Origin: Chlorokybus atmophyticus
Lineage: Eukaryota > Streptophyta > Chlorokybophyceae > Chlorokybales > Chlorokybaceae
DNA: 64,000 nt
Assembly (NCBI GenBank): GCA_009103225.1
Contig: RHPI01002503.1
Span: 1,293,178-1,357,177, forward strand
Direction of reading: 5' to 3'
Below the pieces are notes generated by a model, which was given only the letters and a program-made list of their open reading frames with translations, was not told the DNA's origin and made no database searches. The position numbers and the translations under genes were made by a program. Below are positions 23,820 to 34,748 of this stretch, piece by piece; the first letter of the stretch is position 1; each line of letters opens with the position of its first letter.

Positions 23820-25721
23820 GGTAGTTATCGATCTGTACGATATAAGAAGAACATAGTTTGATCCTTCAGGCTGCACAACATAACGCGTGTGTCAATCAGT
23901 ATTAATTGCGGCTGATCCTCAATAACTGGTATGTTACATCCACACAAACAATTTTCACGAAACATACAGCCCCTCATTTACGCAAGCTGGGGGCAAGAGG
24001 GTATTCTCGAAGTTGTGTGAATGTTATGAGCCCTTCACACATAAGCACTCGATTAACTGATACGGGATATTATAGCAATGTTGTTAAAACAAGAAAAGAG
24101 GCACTGCACATATATGTCCCGTATCATGCATACTATACATGTAAGGCTGACCACCCAACGCTAGGCCTTTTCTCAACAACCTAGGTAATGCAATTTAGCA
24201 CTAGCATACATGTGTATACACTATCAGTCATGTCACATTGTATGCAATGCAGCTCTATTCAATCTCTAAGCAGCATTGTCATAGCAGGGGATGGTTTAAA
24301 GTCCTTCGTCTCTTCAGAGCCGGCTCCCAAAGACACACTCGTGAAGAAGGCTGTTCTGCAGTCTTCCTTAGCACACCGCTCTCAACACAGCACACAGCCT
24401 ACCCAACATAGAGTAGAGGGGAGGGCCTTTATACACCTACCGCCAAGCACCCCTCACACAGTCGTGAGCATAAGAAACGCACAATTGTGATTGTTTGGAC
24501 GCTGTCAGCAACCCCCTTATCATGATGTACTCCTATCTATTGCCTTCCCATTTGGCCATGCATAGGCCGAGTAGCAAGTTATTAGCCAGCTGGCTAAGTG
24601 CCCTTAGATTCACATGTGCTGACCTAAGTCGTGTGCTCCGCCGCCTTAAGTTGTAGCACTATTAGGTTAAGTACAGCACTTGATTGCCCAGTACCTGCTT
24701 GTCACAGCATAGCACACTTGCGCGGATGATACCAACGCGGGGTTCTCCTCACAAGAAGCAATAGATGTCGTGTTGCGTGGGGTTGAGCGCTGAACCGTCT
24801 CAAACAACACCAGAGGAACTGTGCTGTGGCTGAGGATGCAGGGATGGTCTGTGCACTATTGTAGTTTTGGGTGAAGGCAAAAGAGTAACCCCCTGCTGGA
24901 AGTGTGCAGTGGAAAGAGGTGACTACAATGTCAAAGATGAGGTAGAACGCAGGGAGTAGTGATACTCGCTTACGGATAGCTGTAAGTCAACAAGCCACTA
25001 CTAAATGTAGCGAGAGACCCTTGCGTGAGTGGCAATGGGTGTATCAACTGCTAAGTGAGGTGAATAAATGTAGCAATATAGTGATGCCAAACCGGGTGGT
25101 AACTATCCACATCGTGCCCACGATGCCGCTAAGCTCACACACAATACGAAATCGTGCACACGCTGCAGACGCTGCACTCTCTCACAGGTATGAAGGCTTC
25201 TTAGCAACCGCGACCGCTTGTGTGTAGTCGCACCCCTTCACAACTTGTTGTCTTGGAGTCTTATTCAACACAGCACTCGCAGCATGCAATACTAAACTTC
25301 AGGCTTCACAACATAAGTTGCTATTACACTTTCTCTAAGTCTATGCGCTCAGACTCATTCGTAGTGTTACCGAGTATACAAGTAAACAATCTGTCTACTT
25401 ATACTATTGTATGAACATGTGAACCATTAGTCCAGCAATCTTGACCGATCTTATCACGGCTATTCGTTAGCTGTTCACTGAACTGTGTGTACTTGAATCG
25501 GGCAGAAAGCGAGCCTGTCAACGGGCAGCGTGGTGGACTCATAACGGATCAGCTAAGATCAAGGGACCTCCTGGTCGGAACTCTAATGTATCAGCTATGC
25601 GGGGTATCTACGAGAATTGTGCTGGCATTACTCGGTGGTGGTGAAGGATTGATGCTTGTGGCGCGGGAGAGTCGGACTGGTTGTAGGGAACGGGTATGCC
25701 GGTAGCCTGGGAGGCAGGTTG
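23820..25721. other. Transposon-derived and unassigned sequence
   Basis: No intact gene. 24795-25005 is a diverged direct copy of 30117-30345. The plus-strand translation of the later copy contains a PPCWKC half-motif like a decayed zinc knuckle. The rest is unassigned. Confidence 0.4.
24795..25005 (+). repeat. Dispersed repeat copy 1 (partner 30117-30345)
   Basis: Shared landmarks in the same order: ACCGTCTC, TGGCTGAGGA, GCACTATTGTAGT, GGGTGAAGGCAAAAGAGTA, CCCCTGCTGGAAGTGTGCAG, GATGAGGTAGAACG and TAAGTCAACAAGC. The two copies flank the TRIM/gypsy block in the same orientation. Confidence 0.75.
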
Positions 25722-26534
25722 TGTAACGGGAGGGTACATTAAATTACCACAAATCGACCATAAAAGCACCAAGTTTTTTGTGGTCGAGTGGGCTGTGACA
25801 TTGGTATCGGAGCTTGGTTACCCGGGTTCCCGCCTTGCACACGAATTCCGCGGTTGTTGTTTCTCGATCCAATAACATCGTAAATAGTTACTTTATAAGT
25901 GCCATCATCGATGGGTCGCGATATGCCTTATGGCAGTCGCGCCGAACTGACCAGTTCAGTCGGCGCGGCAGGGCGCGACCTGCCTATCGCGGCGACGCAA
26001 CCTGTGGGGCCGCAGCGGCGCGATGTGCGCGCGTTGACCGGTATGGGTTTAAATTGGCCGGTCCTTGGGCGGTGGGGCCGATGACCGACCCTAATCAGAC
26101 CCCTGGGATGATTCCCCAGCTAATGCGAGCCAGCTGCCGAGGACGTCAGCGTTCTTANNNNNNNNNNNNNNNNNNNNNNNNNNNNNNNNNNNNNNNNNNN
26201 NNNNNNNNNNNNNNNNNNNNNNNNNNNNNNNNNNNNNNNNNNNNNNNNNNNNNNNNNNNNNNNNNNNNNNNNNNNNNNNNNNNNNNNNNNNNNNNNNNNN
26301 NNNNNNNNNNNNNNNNNNNNNNNNNNNNNNNNNNNNNNNNNNNNNNNNNNNNNNNNNNNNNNNNNNNNNNNNNNNNNNNNNNNNNNNNNNNNNNNNNNNN
26401 NNNNNNNNNNNNNNNNNNNNNNNNNNNNNNNNNNNNNNNNNNNNNNNNNNNNNNNNNNNNNNNNNNNNNNNNNNNNGGGGGGATGTAACGGGAAGGTACA
26501 TTGAATTACAACAAATCGACCATAAAAGCATTAA
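25722..26534 (+). mobile_element. Short-LTR (TRIM-like) retroelement, interrupted by assembly gap
   Basis: A 79-bp repeat 25722-25800 begins TGTAACGGGAGGG and ends TGTGACA. It is followed directly by TGGTATCGGAGC (25802-25813), one mismatch from the usual initiator-Met tRNA primer-binding site. After the gap, a G6 polypurine tract (26477-26482) precedes TGTAACGGGAAGG at 26484, which matches the first about 48 bp of the left repeat and then stops. So both LTR ends, PBS and PPT are visible in plus sense. Internal sequence before the gap shows no clear protein. True size is unknown because of the gap. Confidence 0.68.
26158..26476. other. Assembly gap (319 N)
   Basis: Run of N inside the TRIM-like element. 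Any reading frame drawn across it is meaningless. Confidence 0.99.
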
Positions 26535-27041
26535 TGTAACAGCACCACCGTCGCCGGTGATGCCCCTTCAATCCTCCACCCCAACACCCACACCGCCTAT
26601 AACAAGCCTGAGCAAAGAACGCAAAGTGAGGTCACATCAGTTTGATGTGACCTTTTATATCAAGAGTATATAAAATATATACCTCTCGATAATAAAATCA
26701 CAACTACACATCGACCCTACCAATAGGGTAATTAGGAAATCTAGCGTGAGCCAATCGCAGCTTAGATAAGGTACCTATCGATACGATACCTACCGAAAAA
26801 TACATATCGTACGGTACCTAACGAGATAGTGATCACATTTTATTAAAAGTGACATTAAATAGACTTGAATAAGCGCTTCTACACCCATTGGGACTTATTT
26901 AAGCTATGATAAAGCATCATAGCCTTAAATAAGCGAGGAACCGTAGAAAAGAGGTACAAATAAGCATATTTAGATACTTATTCATATAGAATGTGTTATC
27001 TAGGTAGCAATAATACCCCTATTAATATTTCTCCCGTTACA
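26535..27041 (-). repeat. 3' LTR of the gypsy element
   Basis: Read on minus, it starts TGTAACGGGAG immediately after the polypurine tract at 27042-27052 and ends GTTACA at 26535, giving the canonical TG...CA with short inverted ends. It contains TATA-like TATATAAAATATATA near 26667 and two internal inverted repeats (AGGTCACATCA at about 26628; TTATTTAAGCTATGAT at about 26886). Confidence 0.65.
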
Positions 27042-27100
27042 TTCCCCCCCACTTGGGTTTTTAACGTCCTCGTTGAGCTCAAGTTGATCAGGCTTGATTT

Positions 27101-30100
27101 CTAGTAATTGTAACCAGTGAGATAGCAGGAAATGACAGGGTGGTATTGAAACTGCACTGCCAGTTTGTCATAAAACCAAGCCCACAGTTTACGGGACAGG
27201 ACGTGAATCTGAATAAGCTCGCGGCAGTGCGTAAGATGCATGTCGGGCTCCCAACTGTTATGTTCCGGGCCATACCCTTTCCATTTCACCAATTAGCGAG
27301 TTGCGCGTCCTCGACTATTTAGCTTATGGTTCAATATATGATCCACCTCGTATTCGAGCTCGCTGTCCACCTCAATTGGCGGTGGTGGAGGTTGTGTGTT
27401 ACCGTCTGAGCGGTAAGGTTTCAACAAGTTCACATAGAACACGTTGTGTATACGCACACTTGAGAGCAATTGCAGTCGATAAGCGTGCGTACCAACTCTA
27501 TCAGTGATAGAGTAGGTACGCACGCTTAAAGAAAGGACTAACCATCGGGGCAGCAACTTGCGAGCACCCGTACCTTTGATGGTTATGTTCTTTGCGTTAA
27601 GCAAAACTTTATCGCCGACATCGAAAGTGGCCATTCTTCAATGTGTATCAGCATGAGCTTTTTGCCTGGCCTGTGCTTTTGACAGACATAGCTTGGCTCG
27701 AGCCAAATCTTCTTGCGTATTAATGGCAAATTCTTTTGCCGCTGTTACAGTCAGGGCATTGCGAGGTACACGCAATGACGCTGGTGTGTTCGGGCGAATC
27801 CCATAATTTAAGAAAAAGGGGGTTTCATTTACACTTTCCTGCCACGCGATGTTCACAGCGAACTCTGCCATTGGCAAGTACCTGTCCCAAGCAGCATGGG
27901 TAGGAGCCACATAATGGTGAAGCATTTCTTCCATTATTTGATTTGCTCGCTCAATTTGTCCGTTGGTTTGCGGTGGAAAGCAATTGATATGCTTTGTTTT
28001 ACCCCCAACAATTCACAGACTTCTCTCCAAAACTTGGAGACAAACCGAGGATCACGATCTTTGATGAGCTCACGCGGTACACCGTGAACTCGAAAGACCG
28101 TGGACACAAATAAATGTGCTAAGTCCCGTGCACTCACAGTTGTGCAACACGGGGCAAAATGCACCATAATGGTCAAACGGTCGACAAAAACCACAATAGC
28201 AGTATATTCGGATGCTGTTTTTGGTAGGTCAGTAATTAAATCCATTCTGACACTATCCCACTTTTGTTCTAAAATTACCAATGGTTTAAGCAATCCCGCT
28301 TGTTTTTGTCGTATGGCTTATTACGTTGACACACGTCACATGTGCGAACATATTGATCCACATCAGCTGACAATAACGGCCATGAGTATAATTGTTGCTC
28401 AGCCTTGAGTGTTTTGTGTTTCCCCAAATGCCCAGCATACGGCGGGTCATGCACTGAATGTAAGCATTGCTTACGCAAGTCGCCCGAGTTGGGAATTGCC
28501 AACTGCTCCCCTTTATACCACAGGTTGGTAATAGCAATAAGCTGTTGCAAGTTGGTTTGATTGCTAAACCAATCATCTGAGTTATAACCTGTTGCCACTT
28601 CCTTTAGGAAAGGATCTTCAGGTTGTAACACATACGCGTACTTCGAAAGCGCGTAAGTGCCAAAAGAGCAGGGCTACGACTTGGTGGGTCCAGCACATTG
28701 GTGCGACCCGGACTGTATTGCCAAGCGAAAGTGAAACGAGAAATGAATTCATTCCACCTAGCTTGCCGCCTCGACAGGTTCTGTTGCATATGAAAAAATG
28801 TGAGCGGGTTGTGATCAGTAGTCACTGAAAACTCCACACCTTGCAAGTAGCAACGCCATGTGCGCAGCGCGTGCACCACCCCGAGCAATTCCTGCTCAGT
28901 GGTTGTGTAATTACGTTCAGCAGAAATGAACTTACTGCTTTCATATGCACATGGTCGATCAACCTGTAGAAGGACTGCCCCACACCCAATGGTGGAAGCA
29001 TCACTGATCACCACAAAAGGCTTGGTGTGGTCGGGAAGGTTAACACAGGGGCTTGTATTAATGCATCTTCAATGCGTGTACAAGCAACCTCGTGTGCCTC
29101 CGTCCACACAAATTTAACATCTTTTCTTAGTAAAGATGTTAAAGGATTTGCCATGCTAGAATATGCTCGTATGAGCTTGCGGAAATAATTAGCTAGCCCC
29201 AAGAAAGCACGTAACTGATGTACATCCTTAGGTGGTGGCCAATCCTTCACTGCACACACCTTTTGAGGATCTGGTTTCAATCCTTCTTTGCCAATCACAT
29301 GCCCTAAAAAGGGTAGTTCATCCTTTGCAAAGTTGCATTTGGACAGGTTGGCATGGAATTTGTGTTCGCGTAACTTAGCTAGAACCAATTTCACATGCTT
29401 GTGGTGTTCCTCCCGGGTTTTGCTGAACACAATAATGTTGTGAAGATATAGCAGTACAAACTTGTACAATTCATCAGCAAATACCGCGTTCATTGCTGCC
29501 TGAATGTAGCTGGTGCATTTGTTAACCCAAATGGTAACACTTTATACTCAAAGTGTCCTAATGGGGTGCGAAATGCAGTTTTTTGTATATCTGACGGGTG
29601 GATTTTGATTTGATGATAACCACTGATCAAATCCAATGTGCTGAACATTATTGCACCTGACAGCTTATCAAACAAATCATCAATTTGAGGCAAAGGGTAT
29701 CTATTTTTTACGGTTACCTTGTTCAACGCACGATAATCAATACACATGCGTAGCTTCCCATTCTTGTGGGGCACAAACAAAATCGGTGCACCAAAAGGAG
29801 ATATGCTCTTTGTTATCAAACCTTTGTCCAATAACTCTTTGAGCTGTTTTTCCATTTCCGCGTGTTCTAAGGGACTTAGCCTATAGATAGGCCGCCAAGG
29901 TGGCTTTGCCCCCTCTTTCAACGGAATGGTATGATGCATGTTTCTATTAGGAGGCAACTTCGGGACTTCATCCTGAAATAAATCTGCGTATTGTTCCGTA
30001 AGTGATTGCACCACAGGGTCAGTTACGGCTCCCGTTACAGGTTGGATGTAGGCATACACGAGGAGAATGAGCCCTTCTGGACGGTTAGTGTGACAGCTGT

Positions 30101-30122
30101 CGGGTTGCCTTGGTCCGAGCAC
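27101..30122 (-). pseudogene. Degenerate Ty3/gypsy chromovirus polyprotein (RT-RNase H-integrase-chromodomain)
   Basis: Order on minus: reverse transcriptase 30122-29008, RNase H 29014-28604, integrase zinc finger and core 28631-27638, integrase C-terminus 27634-27293, chromodomain 27292-27101. RT shows [15 protein letters not shown] and the [11 protein letters not shown] block. The catalytic YVDD box is replaced by YLHN, so RT is dead as read. RNase H keeps TTEQELLGVVHALRTW and TDHNPLTFF. Integrase has HH..CDVC and the MDLITDLP / KDRDPRFVS parts of DDE. The chromodomain reads VKWKGYGPEHNSWEP. Frame changes occur between the blocks. Gag and protease are not seen, so the 5' part is lost. Confidence 0.85.
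27481..27527. repeat. 47-bp quasi-palindrome within gypsy integrase C-terminus
   Basis: Two 23-bp arms around one central base, with a single mismatch. It replaces the part that normally reads GPF.. ahead of ITDRVGTHAYRL. The centre resembles the bacterial tet operator core by chance. Confidence 0.85.
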
Positions 30123-30345
30123 TGCACCGTCTCGAAAAACATCAAAGGAACTAAGTTATGGCTGAGGAAGCAGGGCAATGATAGCCAGCGCACTATTGTA
30201 GTATTGGGTGAAGGCAAAAGAGTACCCCCCTGCTGGAAGTGTGCAGTGGAAAGTGGAGAGGTGACCACGATGCCATAGATGAGGTAGAACGGGCGGGGTG
30301 TCATGATACTCAGCTGCAGTTACTTATAAGTCAACAAGCTACCCC
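30117..30345 (+). repeat. Dispersed repeat copy 2 (partner 24795-25005)
   Basis: Begins where homology to the gypsy polyprotein ends. In plus frame it gives GEGKRVPPCWKCAVESGE, which has the start of a CCHC zinc knuckle but lacks the His and last Cys in order. It may be a decayed gag of another element; weak. Confidence 0.6.
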
Positions 30346-30857
30346 CCCTGAGGCCTGTGGAAGTCCCTACTGCAGCACTTAGTTTGATGGGGGGGAAGGG
30401 GGAGGGGAGTTTGGTGGTCCGTGGGTGCGGCAGCCGTCGCACCGGTAGGCTTCAAAGAAAACCTTCTGCATAGGAGGGTCCACGCAATAGCAGTGCATGC
30501 TATTGATGCATCCGTTGCACAACATTATGAGGACATCGTCATCGCACTACCGCACTGATCACAACGCTTGCTGCGGAGAGGGCGTGGATAATGGATGGTG
30601 TTGAAGCCTGCCACTTGTGGAAGGTGACAATGCGCGCAGTTGGTGACGATGTCCTTGAATCGCTCGCCGTCGGTGCCGAAGAGATCAAGGATTCCGGAGG
30701 GATATGCTTACAAGACTTTGTAGCTGACGCGATAGACGCTGATGTTCAGGGTGTCCCGTGTGCGGGTCATGCGGTATATAGAGTCACCTGCTTTGAAGCG
30801 CCGGTTGCGCTGTTTGTAAGGGCCGTTGCGGACACGATAATGCAAGGTGTCGCGGTG
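30346..30857. other. Spacer between transposon fragments
   Basis: A G/A-rich run (30390-30415) could be a polypurine tract. No protein homology is apparent. Confidence 0.3.
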
Positions 30858-31771
30858 CTAAGCAATGCGCAGATTGCTCATGGCCATGGGGATCAGGTGA
30901 TAGAAGAGGTCGGCGCATGCTTTCGTGTCGTAACGCATGAGGACTGGGTCCTCAAGATTGTCCAGCACCCGTGCCGCGTCATGCTGGGCGCGGAAGGGGA
31001 GCAATGGCTCGCGACCGAACAGCTGTTGGTAAGGGCTGTACTTGTTGAGAGCGGTTTGCTTGGACAAGCAGTAGTAATGCCAGCCAGGGGAGGTACTCAT
31101 CCCAGGTGCGCTTCTCGTGCTCAATGGCATACTTCCGTAGCGCCTTCTTGATAGTCCGAATAATATGTTCAGATAGGCCATCTGCCTGAGGGTCTCGTGA
31201 AGTGCGCTAGTGGTTGAGATACGCGTGGCTGAGGAGATCGTCGAACTCTCTAAAGAACTCGGTGCCCTGGTCACCACATCAGCGCACGAGCTGAAGAGAC
31301 CGAGGACAATCTCTAGAAAAGTGTTGGAGACTCCTCTGCTGCTCTTGTGAGAAGTGCTCAATCGTGACGAGGATATACCTGTTGCCGCGGAAAGAGAGGA
31401 CAAGGTCCTCGAGGATGTCGAGGCCCCAGCCGTAGAACATCCCAGCGATGGGCAGTGGGTGCGAGATGGTGGTGCGCGTATTGAGGCTGGCGTTTACGAG
31501 GTCACCGTGTGAGCAAGTGCCTACGTAAGCACGGACTTGTGTGTACATGCCATGCTACTAGTACTGTGCGAGTACCAAGCTGATGATGCGCTTGACACCA
31601 AGGTCCCAGCTTGGTATGGAGAGCGGTGATCACGCCCTCTCGTAGATAGGGAGAAGGGACCTCCTTGTCTTCGATGCAAATGCGTTGCAGCAGGCGGTCG
31701 CCCGTCAAGTGGCGGTACCGTGTGCGTTGGCTGACACGGTTGTGCTCCCTTACGACGAGGACTGCAAGCAT
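30858..31771 (-). pseudogene. Second decayed gypsy integrase fragment
   Basis: Read on minus in three successive frames. 31771-31502 gives the zinc-finger-like SPYLREGVITALHTKLG. 31548-31279 gives the integrase core start (GWGLDILEDLVLSFRGNRYI). 31403-30858 ends with NKYSPYQQLFGREPLLPF, the conserved end of gypsy integrases. Frameshifts separate the pieces. It is a different element from the one at 27-30 kb. Confidence 0.7.
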
Positions 31772-32205
31772 GTGCCCTTGTTGCAGGATGGCTAGGGAGG
31801 TGGTGTCCAGCCTGATGTCCTAACGGAGGTCAGTGGGTGGCAAGTTGCCACTGGCAACTTAATGTCGTCGACACCCCCCTCGTCGGAGATGTTGGGTGCT
31901 GGTTTCAGAGCAGGCATGTCTTGGTCTTCATTGTGCAAAGATGGTGGCGTTTCCATTGTGGCTGTGGCCTGGCTCGGATGCAGTAATGTTGTGTCTGTTG
32001 TGGCTGTGGTGCAGCCCGGATGCGGCGAGGCTGTGTTTGTTGTGGTTGTGGTGCAGCCCGAACACAATGCTGCTACATCAAACATGGTGCCTGTTCCTGA
32101 TGGAGAAGCTGAAGATGTCAACGCGTGGCGAGCTCCGGTGGCGTCATTCCTGAAGAGGTGAGGATTGCGGCTGAGGCCGTCATCGTTCTGGTTAGCGAGG
32201 CCTTC
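31772..32205. other. Unassigned, with a 60-bp imperfect tandem repeat
   Basis: 31965-32060 holds two imperfect copies of a unit with GTGGCTGTGGTGCAGCCCG. Open frames exist on both strands but carry no recognisable domain. Probably a remnant of the adjoining gypsy or copia element. Confidence 0.35.
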
Positions 32206-32700
32206 TGTTGAACACTGAGCTAGCGCTGGTCAACTACAGCATACAAATGCACTAGAACATACACACAAGGCGTGCACACAAGGCATGCAAAGGGGTTTCA
32301 CCCGAACCAACAACTTGTTAATTCTGTTCGCCTTTATACCAGCCAGACTACACATGACTACTTTAGCAAGCACCGCGTGAGCTATACTCAGCGGATTGCC
32401 AATACATAAGCTTAGTTGTCTAGCTTACAGCCAAAGCTTTCCAACAAGCTAAGCCACGCCTCTTAAGGCTAAGTATACGCGGTTCTCGCCGTTCTCCCAA
32501 GGCGTTGGCTGCGCCAGCCTCATGAGCAAGTCCGGAGTCTCCTGCTTGGTCATACTCAGCGTAGTGGACTCGATATCTGCTGCAGACTCATGGCTGATCG
32601 ATATCAGCTCATACTAATAGCAGTATCTCTAAGGCTCAAGCCTTAGAGAATTCACAAGCTGACTAGACTGAGCAGTGTGCAAGACTTGCGCATGCTAACA
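32206..32700 (-). repeat. Copia 3' LTR
   Basis: On minus it starts TGTTAGCATG at 32700 directly after a purine-rich GTGGGAG tract, 15-20 nt past the end of copia pol, and ends TTCAACA at 32206. Size (495 bp) and TG..CA borders fit an LTR. The 5' partner is not clearly found. Confidence 0.6.
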
Positions 32701-32716
32701 CTCCCACGCACGCAGC

Positions 32717-34748
32717 TTAGTAGACTCCAAGTCCTCCAGTGCAGTCATGGAACTTCTTCGTCACTAAAGGCTTGGTCATGCAGTCAGCCAGCATCTCCTC
32801 CGTGTTGCAGCACTTGATTGCCACCTTCTTCCTTGCTACACGCTCGCGCACGAAGTGGTGAATCACGTCAATGTGCTTTGACCGGATTAAAGCAATCGGA
32901 TGCTTTAGCAGCTTGATTGCGCCTTGGTTGTTGCAGTTGATGCTGATGCAGCTTGGGTAGCATAAGTCCACCATCTGCTCTTCAACCACAATGCCTCCTT
33001 CACTGCCGATGAGGCAGCCATGTACTCCGCCTCTGCTGTCGAGGCAGCCACGGCAGGTTGCAGTTTACTGTTTCAGCTAACATCTCCACCATTAATTAGG
33101 AACGCGTAGCCAGTAGTTGACCTCCTCATATCAAGATTCCTAGCGTAGTCAGCGTCACAGTAGCCCTCCAACTCCTTGTCACCAGCTCCCTCTCCAAAGT
33201 GAATGCCCACGCTTGTGCTCCCCATCACATAACGCAGCAACTCCTTTGCAGCTCTCCAATGCTCCATGGTGGGTACTGACATGTAGCGTGCAAGCACTCC
33301 CACAGCATGTGCGATGGCATAATGCTCACGGACATGTAAAGCATGCTCCCAGCCCACTCACTGCAAGGGAACTTGCTCCTGTCGAGGTGCTCTGTCTCAC
33401 TCATTGCTCGCTGCAGCTTGGCTCCCACGGACATAGGTGTCGCCTTGCCTTTGGCGTCTCCCATTGCAAACTTCTCCACGATCCTTCGCGCCATTAATCC
33501 CTGGCTAGTCTTGGCTGTCTTGTTGTCCGTGTCCCTCTCGATCACCATGCTCAGAAACAGCTATGCCTCTCCCAAGTCCCTCATGTCAAAGGCAGACTTG
33601 AGAGATGTCTTCACCTCCTCCCAGTCCTTCAGCTTCTTTGCAGCAGCCATGATGTCGTCGACGTAGACCAACAGCCAAACCTTCTTCTCCTTGTGCGTGA
33701 AGAGTTCAGGATCAGCTTCAGAAGGTGTGAAGCCAATCTTCTCCAACTCCTTGGTGAGCCGGATGTGCCATACTCTTGGCGCTTGCTTGAGCCCGTACAA
33801 TGCCTTTACAAGTCTGCAAGCAGTGCCTGATTCTCCCTCCTCATAGCCCTTGGGTTGCTGCATGTAGATCTCCTCCTCCAACTCTCCGTAGAGGAATGCA
33901 GTCTTCACATCCAAGTGGTGTAGCTCCCAATCCTCACCTACCACAAGTGCAAACATGGTGCGAAAGGTTACAAGCTTACTAGCAGGGGCGAACACCTCAT
34001 TGAAGTCAATGCCCTCTTGCTGCAAGTACCCCTTTACCACCAATCGTGCCTTGTATCTCTCGATGCGGCCTTGCCCATCGCGCTTAATTTTGTACACCCA
34101 TCTCACCGGTAAGGGCTTCACTTCAGGTGGGACCTTCTCCAGCCTCCATGTGCCGTTGGCGTGCAAGGATGCTATCTCCTCGTCCATCGCATGTTGCCAC
34201 AGCTTTGTGTCTCGGGCTGTTATTGCCTCCTCATATGTGGTAGGCTTCTCCTCCTTGGTTAATGCTGCCAAGCTTTTAAAGCGTCCTTCCTCAGGTCTCG
34301 TGCTTCTCAGCATATACCTGGGCTCCTCCTGGACCTCCACAGCTTCTTCCGATGCTTGTTGCTGAGACTGATGGCTGGTGTATGTAGTTCGATCCTCAAA
34401 GTGCGGAATGTTGTTGAATGGTGACTCCTCCATATGGGGGTCCTCCTCCTCCTCAACAACAACCTCTAGGACATCACCTGTGAAGCCTTCCTCCATAAAC
34501 ATCACATCCCTACTCACCACCACCTTGTTGTCTTCCAGCAGCACGCGGTAGACCTTTTGAGTTGAACTCATAGCCAAGATAAACACGCCCTTTTTGCTCT
34601 TGGGCGCCGGCTTCTTTTGCAATCGCTTGGGGATGAAAGCATACGCTGTAGAGCCGAAAACCTTCAACATAGAGATGTCTGGCCTTTGCTTGGTGAAAAG
34701 CTTCCACGATGTCTTTGCTTGAGATGCTTTCGGTGAGCAATTGCGCAC
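32717..34748 (-). pseudogene. Ty1/copia polyprotein, 3' half, broken (RT-RNase H)
   Basis: 34748-33561 is one long frame: end of integrase (MLKVFGSTAYAFIPK), acidic linker, then reverse transcriptase with VRWVYKIKRDGQGRIERYKA, HHLDVKTAFLYGELEEEIYM, the intact active site LLVYVDDIM, and FDMRDLGEA. A stop or frame change follows. 33548-33225 and 33357-33073 carry the RNase H part (GYCDADYARNLD). 32989-32717 carries KHIDVIHHFVRERV and ends GLGVY. Gag, protease and most of integrase are missing, so the element is truncated. Confidence 0.88.

Noticed and set aside
25814-26531. Reading frames running across the N gap
   Set aside because: The gap is unknown sequence; only the short flanks are real and show no domain.
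27481-27527. True tet operator / vector contamination
   Set aside because: It is embedded in integrase coding homology and explained by an inverted copy of the adjacent codons; no vector sequence nearby.
30028-30045. CTCCCGTTACA as the 5' LTR edge of the gypsy element
   Set aside because: It lies within normal polyprotein coding sequence ([11 protein letters not shown]), so the match to the LTR end is probably chance.
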